Assembly (NCBI RefSeq): GCF_004664715.2
Contig: NC_051071.1
Location: forward strand, 90,315,436 to 90,379,435
Reading direction: 5' to 3'
Length of the DNA: 64,000 nt
Source: Peromyscus leucopus
Taxonomy: Eukaryota > Chordata > Mammalia > Rodentia > Cricetidae
Part shown: in pieces, positions 20,216 to 31,489 of the stretch
Position numbering within the stretch: the first letter of the stretch is position 1
Layout: the number at the start of each line of letters is the position of its first letter
The notes under the pieces: generated by a model
Told to the model about the DNA's origin: nothing
The model's input: only the letters and a program-made list of their open reading frames with translations
The model's database searches: none
Made by a program: the position numbers and the translations under genes

Positions 20216-20286
20216 CTTCCTTCCTTCCTTCCTTCCTTCCTTCCTTCCTTCCTTCCTTCCTTCCTTCCTTCCTTCCTTCCTTCCTT
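20216..20286. repeat. (TTCC)n microsatellite
   Basis: About 17 perfect TTCC units, at the tail side of a minus-strand B1 fragment. Confidence 0.97.
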
Positions 20287-20350
20287 TTTGGTCAAGGTCT
20301 TACTGTATAGCCTTGACTGACCTCGAACTAACAGATCTCTGTCTGCCTCT
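20287..20350 (-). mobile_element. B1 SINE fragment
   Basis: 'ggtcaaggtcttactgta' then 'gacctcgaactaacag' and 'tctctgtctgcctct' match the tail-proximal half of an antisense B1. Confidence 0.65.
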
Positions 20351-20364
20351 AACCAGTTACTGTT

Positions 20365-20421
20365 TGTTTTAAAGTTTGTATTTATTTGTGTGTGTTGTTT
20401 GCTGTGTATGCATTCATATGG

Positions 20422-20472
<51 letters not shown>

Positions 20473-20715
20473 TGAAGGCCAGAGCTGATACTGGATGTCT
20501 TCCTTCTGTTGGCTTTTCCCCTTTATTTTTAATACCCGGTCTCACTGAAACTGGAGCCCACGTTTTGGTCATACTGACTGGCCCACAAGCTTCAAGCATC
20601 TTCCTGTCTGTCCTTCCATCTGCCCCCAGCACTACCCTGCCGGGCTTTTTGACATCGGTGCTGGGGGTCTGCATGCTGCATGGCAGCCACTTCACTCTTG
20701 CTGGGACTCCTGTGG
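20365..20715 (-). mobile_element. B4A-type SINE carrying a GT microsatellite
   Basis: The reverse of a B4: a GT-rich tail, then 'acccggtctcactgaaac' (B1-derived block), 'ggcccacaagcttcaag' and 'cagcactaccctgccg'. The consensus head is degraded. Confidence 0.55.
20424..20474. repeat. (GT)n microsatellite
   Basis: About 22 GT dinucleotides with one TA interruption, inside the tail of a minus-strand B4-like SINE. Confidence 0.97.
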
Positions 20716-22190
20716 TCGTGACCTAGGGTCATGACCTGCAGACGCCCCGACCCAGAGCACGCTCGTCACTTGTCCTCTCTGTCACTTGCCCTGGTTTCTC
20801 CAGTGTCTGTTTCTGTATCCACATCTCCAAGACAGTGTCCCCGAGGATAAAGAAATGTCAGAAATGTGTCCAATATACATCTGTACTTAGCTGTTTGTCT
20901 TTCCTATGGGCTGTATTTACTTAATGCAACTTCATTTCCCTGAAGTGAAAGTTGACGAGGTTCTGAATTCTGGAGAAGGTTGTGCTCTCGTTATCTTGTC
21001 CCATTTTGTCCCTTTCCCACCTTTTAGATGACCCTGCCCATCCAGGCTTACGCCTTGCACCTTAAGCCTTCTGCAGATAGTAAATAGTAAGCTGTGTGCA
21101 GAGCTTCTGGGAATACTTTTAAGTAATTTAAATACAATTTGTCTCTTTTCCATCTCCTTGGGAGCAGATTTGTGCCAGTTTGAATTGGGGTGGAATATTG
21201 GGAATTGTAGATGGGATTAATCATGACCCAAAAAGAATAAGGATTGTTTATTTTTTAAGACCGATTTTTAGACTACCAACTCAAAAGATTTACTTCCTCT
21301 GTCCAGACTGTGAACAGTTGTCTTGTTCTCAGCAAAGGCAACAGTGTTGAAATGTTCTTAAAAACAGTGTGTACAGGCTTTTACAGTGAGGACAGGCTCA
21401 AGAACATGAAGATACTGTCTCAACCTGATCTCTCTGGAAAATCCTTGCTGCTGTCTTCAAATGTCACAGCTCCACAGAACTGTGCAGACTGCATACAGAG
21501 AAGGAATTCAAACTCGGGTTCTGCATCCTTGCCTCATGGGAAGAGGGTGGAAGGGGGAGCTGTTTTCATACATGATTTCACACATATATGTGCTTCTTGG
21601 CTATCTCATGGCCAAGCCTTGGATATGGAACACCCGACTGCTGGCCAGCAAAGCCGGACGGAAGTAGTGAAGGTCAAGCTGGGTTTAAAGTTCGTGGCTT
21701 CCTCCCAACGCTGGTCTTCTTTGCACGTACCAGGCTCCGTGTGTGTCCACGATGGGCTGACAGTGTGGATACCTTCCAAACAGCCTCTGGAAGCAGCATC
21801 CATGGAATGCTGCCATCCTATGCTACTGCCCGGTACTGAGACTGGGACCTGAGATTGCCGTGTGGGATTGGGGAGGAGAGTGAGCGAGTGTGGGGTGAGT
21901 TCCTTCCTCGTGAGAGCCCATCTACGGTCGGGACCTTGACCTGCCTTCCCAGAAAGAAGGCTACGACACAGAACCTAATGTTCAGCTTTCCTCTATTGTA
22001 CAAATAAGGCTTCTTGAAAAGCTGAGAATTATAGCTGAAGAATTAAAATATGAAATATGCCCTTGCTATAACACATGATTTAAAGTTCTCATGATTTAAG
22101 CAATTGATAAAAATTTTGGCACAGTCCTCATAAAATCTCTAGGTGTATAATAATTCTGTTAAGTTTGCTCACAAAGCCTGAGTAGTCATC
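20716..22190. other. Unassigned sequence
   Basis: About 1.5 kb without a repeat I can name. The 180-codon forward frame at 21310-21852 overlaps frames in both other forward phases and the reverse strand, and has no recognisable domain. Confidence 0.45.
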
Positions 22191-22191
22191 G

Positions 22192-22345
22192 TCTTCTCTC
22201 CTCCTCTTCCTCTTCCACTTCTTCTTCCTCCTCTTCCTCCTCCTCCACTTTCTCTCTTCCTCCTCCTCCTCCTCTCCCTCCTCCTCCTCCTCCTCTCCCT
22301 CCTCCTCCTCCTCTTCTCTCTCCTTCTACTCCTCTTCCTCTTCAT
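22192..22345. repeat. CTC/CTTCC polypyrimidine tract
   Basis: About 150 bp with almost no purines on the plus strand, mostly CTC and CTT triplets. It precedes a minus-strand B1 and may have grown from its A-tail. Mirror-symmetric parts could form triplex DNA. Confidence 0.93.
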
Positions 22346-22460
22346 TTTGTTTTTTGGAGACAGGGTCTCACTGTTTAGCCATGGCTGGCCTGGAACTCAA
22401 AGAGCTCTTGTACTTGCCTTCTTGCCTGGGTTAAAGTTGTGGCTACCACGCCCAGCCTGA
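22346..22460 (-). mobile_element. B1 SINE, diverged
   Basis: 'tggagacagggtctcac', 'gctggcctggaactcaa' and 'ggctaccacgcccagcc' mark an antisense B1 with internal loss. Confidence 0.8.
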
Positions 22461-23085
22461 GTGTTCTTAATGTAGAAATCCGTAGGTTCTCCCTGTGTGT
22501 TTCATGACAAATACACCGTGATTATTTTACTGAGTGTAGTTCTTATAGAAACGCTAAACTACCAGCCAGAGGAGACGATGTTGCTAAAATGAGTTTCAGG
22601 ACCAAAGTGTCGGCCTCGTCATAGCTTTTGTTGCCTGGTGACCTAACCAGTTATTAATCTTTTCTGTGTAGTGTTTTTCCCTCATCATCTGCCGAAAATA
22701 TTTGGGCAGTTCTATCTTGTGGGAATTGCCATTCATCAGGAAATGCTTGTTCATAGATGTAAGCCAGACCACACATAGCAGCAAATGTTATTTATCACCA
22801 TGGAAACCAGAAATCACAAGAGGATCATCTTAAGTGTCGGGCATTCTGCTTCTTCGGGGGACAAGTAGAATTCAGCTTTGGTTTTGTTCACTCGGGGCTC
22901 ACTCACTCGTTACAGGGCACTTACCATCTGTTCCTCTGTGGAGATTTGTTTAATGACTAAATTTCACTTACACAAAGCCAAGCCCATCGTTAACGAGGAA
23001 GAGCTCGGAGAAGGAGGTGCCAGTTTGCTTCCAGTGTGGAGTCTGTCAGTGTTGACCCCTGATTCGGAAGCAGAGGAACTCTTTC
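22461..23085. other. Unassigned sequence
   Basis: No repeat or exon recognised. Confidence 0.4.
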
Positions 23086-23087
23086 AT

Positions 23088-23242
23088 TAATTTGTCTGTT
23101 GTGTGTATGTGCATGCCATAGTAGACTTGTGTAGGCCAGAAGACAACCTAGGAGTTGTCTCTCCTTCCGGCATGTGGGTTCTGAGGACCAAACTCAGGTC
23201 ATCAGGAATGCCTTTACCCAGTGATCCATCTCGCCAGCCCAG
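23088..23242 (-). mobile_element. B3 SINE
   Basis: Shows 'gaagacaacctaggag', 'tgtgggttctgaggacc', 'aactcaggtcatcagg' and the reversed head 'gatccatctcgccagccc'. Confidence 0.85.
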
Positions 23243-23571
23243 CACCTGTGTGTATGCACTGAGAGGTATAGTGTGGATATATCTATCCTGTAACAGGAGT
23301 GAGGAGGATGTATTGCTCGTTAATTGACTTTACATCTTTAATAAAAGTAAAAAACCTCACAGCCCAGGGAAGATTGGAGTCCTTGCCCTGTGGCTCCGTC
23401 CTTCCTCTTCACTCTTTACGAAAAGACTGCCAACCTCATCTCTGTGGTGAAGGGTGCAATAGTGTGAATTGACGATGCCGAGTTTGATTACAGGCGGAAG
23501 GTCCTGTTCGTAGATAAAACATGAAGAGTGCCTTCTGCAGTCATCCACAGACACTTCATTTAGGGGGGATT

Positions 23572-23645
23572 GGCAGAGGGAGTTCCAGGACAGCCAGCAC
23601 TGTTACACAGAGAAACTCTGTCTCGGGAAAAAAGAAAAGAAAGGT
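23572..23645 (+). mobile_element. 3' half of a B1 SINE
   Basis: 'gagttccaggacagcc', then 'cacagagaaactctgtctc' and an A-rich tail. The 5' half is absent. Confidence 0.8.
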
Positions 23646-23924
23646 TATCTTCCGGACAAAGAGGATATGTAAATGAAGCTATAATCTAGTTTTATGTAGG
23701 TCAGGTATCTCGTTGGAATCTTTGGACTTGATTCTGATATGCCAGTTTTGGAGATGCCCTTTGATTTTTTTAAATATAGGAGTGTACTAGATCACAAGTG
23801 TTTAAATGTGCACATGGTTAAAAAGTGAGAGCCATAAAATATTTTACTGCCTGGCCTTCACAGATGCCGTAAAAGGGAGCCAAGTGTTCTTCACTCAGTC
23901 ATAATTCATCTCTTTTTCTATTTT

Positions 23925-24165
23925 ATTTTAGACAGGGTCTCAGCCCTGGGCCATCCTGGAATTCACTCTGTAGACCAGGCTGGCCTCAAACTCTCTCCAG
24001 TATGGTAGCCACTGAACTTGAAGTTTGACTGCTGAATACTTGAAATATGGGTACTGTGACTGAGCCATTGAAATTTTCATTGTCATTTAACAGTTTCTAA
24101 GATATCTGCCTGCTTCTGCCTCACCTAGTGCTGGGTTTAAAGGTGTGTACCACCACCACACCTGG
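23925..24165 (-). mobile_element. B1 SINE split by about 100 bp of foreign sequence
   Basis: The tail-side half (23930-23997: 'tagacagggtctcag', 'gtagaccaggctggcct', 'caaactc') stops where the head-side half (24103-24165: 'tctgcctgcttctgcctc', 'gtgctgggtttaaagg') should begin. Together they make one complete antisense B1. The interruption is listed separately. Confidence 0.7.
24000..24097. mobile_element. MER5-like (hAT-Charlie) fragment inside a B1
   Basis: 'atggtagccactgaac', 'gaatacttgaaatatggg' and 'actgtgactgagccattg' resemble the terminal region of the old eutherian MER5 DNA transposons. Its position inside a much younger SINE is unexpected. The family call is from memory. Confidence 0.4.
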
Positions 24166-25055
24166 GTGAGAATTCTTTCGGCGATGAAGAGTTCCCAGTG
24201 CGAGAGCCGGGCTTTGTTGTTTCAGTTTTTTTATATTGGTCACGTCGATGTCGGTCAAGTTGACCTTTGTCAAACAAGGGTCTTTATAGTATCTACCTGC
24301 TAAGATTGCCAGGCACTCTATGTGTATGAATACTTCAATTTTGCTTTGCATATAGTTAAAGCTTTGTAGAGGTTTGCTTGTGGTCTGGTAATCCTTGTAT
24401 ACTTACCCCCGCTCCTTTCCCCCTGTGTTATGGAAAGGGACTCTGCATTCCAGGGTGATGTGTACATGGACCTGGCTAGTGTCCTGTATACCCCGTGTGG
24501 AGGCCAGCTGTGCTGGTGTCCTGTGTAGGCTCCTAACAATGGCTCCTCTTGGGTCCAGCATTTGACATAGGTGTCGTGGTGCATGTTTGGTTTTTACTGG
24601 ATGGTTATGGCATGTCCTGGTAGATGGATAAATTATTCTGTAAGAATGCTTCAGAAATAAAATAGACATATTTAGTTAGAAGCAGAGCTTAGTGTAAGTA
24701 TACTTACTCCCGGGCATGGAGAATCCTAATAATACCTAAAAGCAAACAGGCTCTTGTTTCATCTGAGACTTGCCTTGAGCTTCTCACCAAGCAAGCCTCA
24801 TGTCTTCCCTTCTAGAAGGTGAGCAGGACTGGCCGGGAATGCTGGGATACACTAGCTCAATTATTTGTGCAAATGCTTACAATGAAAAATGAAAAAGTGA
24901 AAGGTGTTCAGCTGTCCTTTTGGGTTTTGTAGTAAAGGGTCCCCTGACTTTTCCTCATTGGTAGTGAGTACTGATCACCCAGCCCTGTACCCTTACCACA
25001 GAAGAAGAGCATCACCTAAAGATTTCACACAGCCCACGAATGCAGCTCCTAAAAG
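24166..25055. other. Unassigned sequence
   Basis: Nothing recognised. Several overlapping short frames on the minus strand at 24121-24669 have no domain. Confidence 0.4.
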
Positions 25056-25059
25056 TCCC

Positions 25060-25240
25060 CCTTGGCAGGGCTGGAGTGCTTACTGCTTAGTCATGAGGAG
25101 CAGAGTTTGGATCCCCAGCACTGGGCATCCATGCCTGTCACCCAGTTCAAAGTATGGCAGAAAGGGGATGGTTTCTGGGGCTTGCTAACTTCCAGCTGGC
25201 CTATAAAAGTGTATACGTCCTCACACATACTACATACTAC

Positions 25241-25242
<2 letters not shown>
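25060..25242 (+). mobile_element. B4A-like SINE
   Basis: The tRNA-like part 'ggctggagtgcttactgc' with 'tttggatccccagcac' is followed by a B4-type body and leads straight into the CA tract. Confidence 0.5.

Positions 25243-25288
<46 letters not shown>
25243..25288. repeat. (CA)n microsatellite
   Basis: About 22 perfect CA dinucleotides at the 3' tail of the preceding SINE. Confidence 0.97.
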
Positions 25289-25454
25289 GAGTAAATGAAA
25301 TCTCTTTAAAAATCTACTCACAGGCTTTCTGATACTGCAGTGATAAGACGTGTAGGTCTCACGTCTGGTCTCTGAGTTGGATCACTATGGTGTCGTAGAC
25401 ACTCTGTAACCGACAGTCGCTCCTGACGTGCCTTTCGGGAGGAAGAATGGTGTT

Positions 25455-25602
25455 GCTGTTTGGTTTTTTGACGTAGGCCTAGGCGGGTCTTGAACATGCT
25501 GTGTAATTGTTGCTGGCCCTGAACAACCCTGCTCCCCCCAGCATCCTTGCGCTTCTCTCTCCCAGGTGCTGGAATTGCCGTATGTGCTGCTACCCCAGCT
25601 CC
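25455..25602 (-). mobile_element. Degenerate B1-like SINE
   Basis: 'ggttttttgacgtaggc', 'gcgggtcttgaacatg' and 'ccaggtgctggaattgcc' keep the order of an antisense B1 but little of its detail. Confidence 0.45.
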
Positions 25603-25666
25603 AAACCTTCATTTTTTTTTATCTGTAAGACCCACTGATAAGCAAATAATATTAAGAAAAAGTTTT

Positions 25667-25840
25667 GCAGCCTGGTGGTGGTGGCGCACGCCTTTAATCC
25701 CAGAACGTGGGAGGCAGAGGCAGTGGATCTCTGTGCGTTCTTGGCCAGCCTCGTCTACAGAGCGAGTTCCAGAATGGCCAAGACTATACAGAGAAACCCT
25801 GTCTCGAAATCCTCCCCCCATTCCACCAAAAAAAGGGGGG
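25667..25840 (+). mobile_element. B1 SINE
   Basis: 'gcctggtggtggtggcgc', 'cctttaatcccagaacg', 'gagcgagttccagaatgg' and 'gagaaaccctgtctcg'. A C-rich then G-rich segment replaces the usual A tail. Confidence 0.92.
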
Positions 25841-26460
25841 GGGAGAAAAAGCCTTGCCTGAATGGTTGGGCTGTTGATTACCAACGAGCCTTGTCTTTTA
25901 GCCATAGTGGTCTGTTCCTTTCCTATTTTATAATTCCGAGATGTATCTGAGATTATTTATTTCTGTTTTCCCTGGGTTCTGGGTGATTGACACATCAAAT
26001 ATGCACTCTGGTTTGTTGCTGTCTTTGTTCTAATGATGGGTGTGACTGCTTTAAATTCATTTTATAATTAAGGACTTCAACTGGTTATAGTATATTTGAT
26101 TATTAAACCTGCTGAGAGGTTTATGAATTCATTTTACATAAAGCTGAAGGAATGAGAAAATGGCTAGCTCTTCATGTCCCCTGGTTTAAAAGCACAGAGA
26201 ACCAGAAACTTGGGTCTCCCGGGGCGAGGCAGGAGGGAGTCTGGTGCTCTGTGGCTCCAGCGCTCTGGCCGGTTGGAATGTCGGTGAGCACAGCTGTGTG
26301 CCTGGTTTCTCCCTGTTCACCGGCACGGCTTCCTGCCTGGCATCTCAGTTCCATTGCCTGCCAGACTCACCTACTTCTTCTCTAGAGGGCTCTTGTCCAG
26401 CACCGCTGACAACCCTCTGACCACTTCAGCTGAAGGAGAGTCAAGGACAGAAACATTTCT
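25841..26460. other. Unassigned sequence
   Basis: About 85 bp at 25998-26086 resembles 26914-27000 (see findings). Otherwise no recognised repeat. Confidence 0.4.
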
Positions 26461-26464
26461 CCTG

Positions 26465-26467
<3 letters not shown>

Positions 26468-26519
<52 letters not shown>
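26468..26519. repeat. (GT)n microsatellite
   Basis: About 26 uninterrupted GT dinucleotides. Unlike most in the window, it does not clearly adjoin a SINE tail. Confidence 0.97.
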
Positions 26520-27250
26520 CCTTTTCCCTTTGTTTGAAGGGGCTTTTGCAGCTTACAGTTGAGAAGTCTGTGGTTCCAATTATCAGTTTCCTGGGGGTGT
26601 AAAGCTTATAAATTGCAGAGCTTGAATTAATCATTAGACATTCAGAGAAGGCTGGCTGGTGCCGAATGTAAGGAGACATTTGCTAAGAGTTAGAGCTGGC
26701 CAGTGGCCTGCTGGAGAAGGACTTCGCGCGTGTGCAGTGGGGAGGCTGTGCTCGGATCGGGTCGTGGTGGAAGCTGTCGAGATGGTCTTCCTGTAGGCGG
26801 TGGCTTCGGTCACCCGAGAGAACCGTCATGACAGTAAATATGTCCTTGTTAAATCCGTGAGGTTGTCTTAGCCGCTTCCCTCTTTCTACATCACGGGTGA
26901 GGCATCCAAGGGGGCACTCTAGTACACAGCTGTCACTGGTCTAATGGTGGGTGTTGATCGCATTAAACTCATTTTAAAGTCAAAGACCTCCTGGTTCTGA
27001 TGGGCCTTACCGTCTTCGGCAGTGAGCTGTGTCTGGTCCTTATGGTCCATCACTCTGCCAGCCTCATTGGGATCGGGATGGAATATAAGGCGGTGTCGCT
27101 TCTTCCTGGAGGAGTGGACACCCGCACAAGAGTCTGGATTTAAATGAGACAGTTCCAGGTATTAAAATCCAACTACAAAACTGCTGAATAACAAGCAGTA
27201 TATTTCCCAGAGCAATCCAGAGGTGGTGTGGACAGATGTTTGATGGTTTG
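26520..27250. other. Unassigned sequence with a small CpG-rich patch
   Basis: The interval 26722-26825 holds about nine CpGs (including 'cgcgcg') in a region otherwise depleted of them. No exon or promoter elements are evident around it. Confidence 0.35.
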
Positions 27251-27254
27251 TTTG

Positions 27255-27412
27255 GTTTTGGTTTTTTTGAGACAGAGTTTCTCTTTGTAATCGTGCTGGC
27301 TGTCCTGGAACTCTCTCTGTAGACCAGGCTGACCTCGAACTCACAGAGATCCACCTGCCTCTGCCTCCCAAGTGCTGGGATTAAAGGTGTGCGCCACCAC
27401 CACCTGGCCAGG
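27255..27412 (-). mobile_element. B1 SINE, near full length
   Basis: 'tttttttgagacagagttt', 'gctggctgtcctggaac', 'gtagaccaggctgacct', 'gtgctgggattaaaggtg' and 'caccaccacctggcc'. Confidence 0.93.
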
Positions 27413-27419
27413 CTCTGCA

Positions 27420-27540
27420 TCTTTAAAGTGGTTTCTGCTGTGATCCCTGCACTCTGGAGACTGAGCACAGGAATGATGAGTTCGGGGTCAGCTTGGGCTA
27501 CAGAGTAAGATGTTGTGTCAACAATAACCCCAAAACAAAA
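27420..27540 (+). mobile_element. Degenerate B1-like SINE
   Basis: 'gatccctgcactctggag', 'gatgagttcggggtcagc' and 'ttgggctacagagtaag' preserve the B1 order with heavy divergence. Confidence 0.5.
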
Positions 27541-27654
27541 GTAAGGTTGGGAAGAAAAATAATAATATTAATTACGATTTTTTTGCCTGTAATTTGCCGT
27601 ATGCAAGCTTCTGTGTGCTTTGAATGTTTTTTTGTTTTTCTGGTTTCTCTGAAT

Positions 27655-27838
27655 TCTGCCTGCATGTATGTCTGTGCATCATGTGTGTGCAGTACCTACA
27701 GAATCCAATACCAGAAAAGGGTATTGGATCCCTGGGAAGTGAAGTAATAGACAGTTGTGAGCTGCCATGTGGATGCTGAGGGCTGAACCAGGACCTCAGG
27801 AAGAGCAGCTCTTCACCACGGAGCCATCCCTCCAGCCC
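27655..27838 (-). mobile_element. B3/B2 SINE
   Basis: A GT-rich tail, 'gagctgccatgtggatg', 'aggacctcaggaagagc' and the reversed head 'gccatccctccagcccc'. Confidence 0.8.
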
Positions 27839-27839
27839 C

Positions 27840-27955
27840 TGTTTGTTTTAAGGTCCCATGGTGTAGCCCTGGCTGACCTGGAACTCGAGACCAGGCTGGC
27901 CTCACACTGGTGGGTGATCCTCCTCTCTGCCTCCTGTGCACCACCCTGCCTGCAT
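27840..27955 (-). mobile_element. B1-like SINE, shortened
   Basis: 'tggtgtagccctggctg', 'ggaactcgagaccagg' and 'ctctctgcctcctgtgc' fit an antisense B1 with a partial internal duplication. Confidence 0.6.
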
Positions 27956-28845
27956 AATACTTTCGTGTCTGCAAAGGAGCTGAGTGCTCTTATTTTCATT
28001 TTGCAGTTGAGGAAGTGGATCAGGAATAAGGAACGTGTTTAGTTAGCGTGTGTAAGGATGGGGATGTTGTAGTCTGGCATGGCGAGGTATAGGGTTTGTA
28101 GGGAGGGAATTGGATAAAAATGAAAATGGAAAAGCTAGTTTGGGTCAAATTCTCTAATTCAAATTGAAAAGTTGGCCTCACAGCGTTACTTCCAGGACCC
28201 TTCAGAGGCAAAATGTTCAACGCCAAGTACTTTGTTAGACTGATACACTTTAAATCCCTCTGCTAGGTTGTGGTTAAGTCTCAGCAGGTTGGACGTTTGT
28301 CATAAACCAGTCAGATATGAAGAGACCCAGGTTTGATTTTCTTCCTGTACTTTGACTGTTTTATGGAGACTTAATCTCTCATCCACAACACAAAGGTCTC
28401 TGACTTGCACTGAGTATGTGAAGGTTTCAGGCTTGATGTCTTATGTGCATCTAGGAAGGGCTTAGTAAGTCGGAAAGCGGAGCGTCGGCTCTGCCTGGCT
28501 GGCCAGGTGCCCTAATGTATATACACTTCTTTCCTGTGCTCACCAGTCTGAGTTCATTATCTTATTTCTTTCTCCTTTTGTGGGTTCTTAGTCTCCCGGG
28601 GTGTTTATGCGTGACTGTTCTGACTGTAGAATGTCAGGTTAGTTCTTTTCACGTATGAGGTGCAGTTTGTTATTTCCAGAAGACCTTCAGTGGCCATCTG
28701 AAGTCATCCCATGGGGTGACAGATTCTAACCTCCTAGCTCCAGCTCTTCTCGTCTCCAGCTCTCTCTACCCCTGACCTCCTAATCCAGTCAGACCCCTTC
28801 CTTTGTTGCTCGTTATATCTCTTGACGTGTTTTATCCTTTTCTCC
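27956..28845. other. Unassigned sequence
   Basis: No repeat or exon recognised. Confidence 0.4.
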
Positions 28846-28849
28846 ATTC

Positions 28850-29035
28850 GCCCCACACTCATGTGGCGTTCCCTGGGCTGGATGCATACACTCATTTGCC
28901 CACCTAGAGTTACAGATGTGCATGTCTTCTCACTGCTAGACCATAAGCTTTTGAGGACTAGAATTACGTATTTATACCGTTCTACAGAGCATCAGATACT
29001 TTGCATCTATCTGTGATATATAAATAAGTGGCTGA
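28850..29035 (+). mobile_element. Possible L2 3' end fragment
   Basis: 'ctagaccataagctttt', 'agaattacgtatttat' and 'ataagtggctgagtac' are arranged like the L2 LINE 3' end. Highly diverged. Confidence 0.4.
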
Positions 29036-30245
29036 GTACTTAATAGTTTTATGCTGTTGCTTCATCTTAGTCTAGGTGTGCTGTGAGATTTTTCAGAAAG
29101 CAAGTGATCCACTCACTTCATTGTGAAGTGAAGTTGTCATCCCTCTGTAATGAAAACATCTCGGTAAATAATTAAAAAACTTATCCTTTGGATTGCTAAC
29201 ACAGAAAAGACAGGCATTTATATATAATCTGCTGTGTTGAGATAAATGACGTTTGAAGGCACCTGTTATTTTCTGTGTATATTTAAGTCATTAGCTTTTG
29301 TTGTAGAAGTTTAACCTGCTTAGAAATGAAAGCATAGCCACCAACAGAATATTGTTTCAGATTATCTAAAAAGCAAGCTGGGAGAGAGAGAGAAGGGACT
29401 TAGATCAGGAGATAACCTCAGATCTCAAATAGTTTACAAGGTAGGAGTATGCAGTTGAGCGTTTTAGTGTTAATATGATGTGTTAAGCCTATGTTTCTTG
29501 AATTTGAAGTTTATCTACACGTTTAAATTTTAGGATCATTATGGTAGGTTTTGCAAAGTAAAATTTAAAATCCTATCGTAGCCACTGCTAATGCCTCTCT
29601 CTCTCCTTCCGTTTCTATGATTTAGGTAGCGCTGCCGTGTGCAGAGCATTTATTTAAATCATTGCATTGCTGCATAACCACACTGCTGCATGACTGCGGA
29701 CTCTGCCAGTTAGCAGGCAACATAGCTTTACTGTACCAAGAAGCCAGGTTGTCGGCGCTGCCCTGACCTGCAGCTGGTCACTGCGCCTGTAGCACGGCCT
29801 TGGTTCTAAGTATTTTCTTAGGTAAGATTCACAGACTGACTGGTCTCCTTACAGTGTAACAGCAAAACCCCTGGATGGGATAGGTTGTTTTCAGAATACG
29901 ATACTTTTCTTCCAGTTTATCCCTTCCCCAGACACTTCATGGGGAACGATGCTTCAAGTTACCCAGACAGTAGTTTGAATGTACTGCTGCTTGAGTGACT
30001 CGGGGAAGAAAAGAATTCCAGCTGTTGAAATGACTGTAGCATGGGAAGGATCGAGGACAGTTGGCACATTTGACCAAAGAGTGTTCTGTGCAGCAGTTGA
30101 TATGGTTGGTCTCCAGCAAGTTCGCATCACGTGTGTGGACTGTGTGCAGGTGGTGGTCACCACCCTGGAGTGACGTGATTGAAAGGCTCCAGAGCTTTCC
30201 CAGCTGCAGCTGTGTCTCCTACAGAAAGGAGATCACAAACAAGTG
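29036..30245. other. Unassigned sequence
   Basis: About 1.2 kb with no repeat I recognise. It is AT-rich up to 29600, then more balanced. Frames at 29937-30276 overlap on both strands without domains. Confidence 0.45.
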
Positions 30246-30249
30246 TAAA

Positions 30250-30562
30250 TTTTTATGTAATTGTGTGTGTTGTTAGACTCATTCCACGATGTGTCTGGAA
30301 GTCAGAGGACAACTTTGGGGAGTATGGTCTCACCTTCACCTTGTTTTGAGGCAGAGTCTCTCTTACAGTTCCGTTCTGCTGCACCCTTCAGCCTAGTTGA
30401 CCCTCAAGCTCCCAGGCATGTTCCTGTCTCCCATCTCTGTAAGGGTGCTGGGTGTGTGCAGCCACATCTGGCTTTTTCATGTGGCTTCCGTGGATCCAAC
30501 TCAGGTCACCTGGCTCATTCAACGAGTGCTTCTACCCACGGAGCCCTCTCACTGGCCCAGAT
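30250..30562 (-). mobile_element. B4A-type SINE
   Basis: 'ggaagtcagaggacaact', 'ttgaggcagagtctctc', 'gtgctgggtgtgtgcagcc', 'ccaactcaggtcacctgg' and the reversed head 'ggagccctctcactggccc'. Confidence 0.75.
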
Positions 30563-30774
30563 TACATATTTTCAGTCACCAGTTTCATAACAGTCCTGAA
30601 GTATTCTGTGACCCCAGAAGATCTGCAAATCCTATGAAATACACACCCTCCACAATAATGACATTGAAACTTCACTAATTAAAAACCCAGTGAGAGGGGA
30701 CAAGATGGGTATAAATGTATTTCTGATATGTCACATAGCAGAACTTGTGGTGGGGAGAAGTAACTCAGGAAGAG

Positions 30775-30872
30775 GGGGGGGCTGGGGGTGTCCAACCTGG
30801 GGGTGTCCAACCTGGGGGTGTCCAACCTGGGGAGGCCTGGGGGTGTCCAACCTGGGAGTGTCCAACCTGGGG
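30775..30872. repeat. 15-bp minisatellite, about 6 copies
   Basis: Six copies of 'ctgggggtgtccaac' or close variants, with one 9-bp insertion (ggaggcctg) after the third. G-rich on the plus strand. Because 15 is a multiple of three, the forward frames show short peptide repeats. Confidence 0.93.
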
Positions 30873-30879
30873 GTGTATT

Positions 30880-31485
30880 CGAAAGGAGAGCAATGGCGTA
30901 AGCTATGTGGCCGTGGCCCAGGGAACAGCACAGCCTCCATGTGGCCTCCAGGGAGGAGGATGCTAGTGTGTTGGAAGACTAGCGAGGATGTTGGGTAGCT
31001 GGAGTGGGGTATTCTGGTTGTGTGTCAGAGGTGGTGCGGGCCTGCATAGACTGGGTTCTCGGGAGAGTGTTGACGTGTGTAGCCTCCCTTAGGAGGAATT
31101 TTCCTAAGAAGGGAACAGAGGCCTGATGTTGAACCTGGAGAAAGATATGACATGAAAAAAGGGCGTTTACCAGGTGAGAAATGACTGGTGAGGGAGGGCG
31201 GGGAATATTGGTGACTTAGGAGAGACAGTTGCTGGAGAAGTGATGGCCTGTTTGGCAGTAAGGCTGGGACTTAGCGTGAGTTTCTTTAGATTGGGTGGGG
31301 CAGTTGTCCACAGAAAGAGAAGAATAGGCATCAATGAAGGGACATTGGTAGAATGAAGTGAGGGTATAGAAATTCTCCATTATTTCCTTTTTTTTTTTTT
31401 TTTGGGAAAATATAAATGCAAGGGATTTGGGGCTAAAGATGTTTTGAACTGAACAACAACAACAAAAATGTAGCTTTCCAGATGC
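30880..31485. other. Unassigned sequence with a poly-T run
   Basis: A T-run at 31388-31402 and an ACA-type run near 31452-31466. No recognised exon or named repeat. Confidence 0.4.
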
Positions 31486-31489
31486 AAAT

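Noticed and set aside
21310..21852. 180-codon forward ORF
   Set aside because: Overlapped by frames in other phases and on the reverse strand. No domain, no exon borders and no known protein similarity that I can see.
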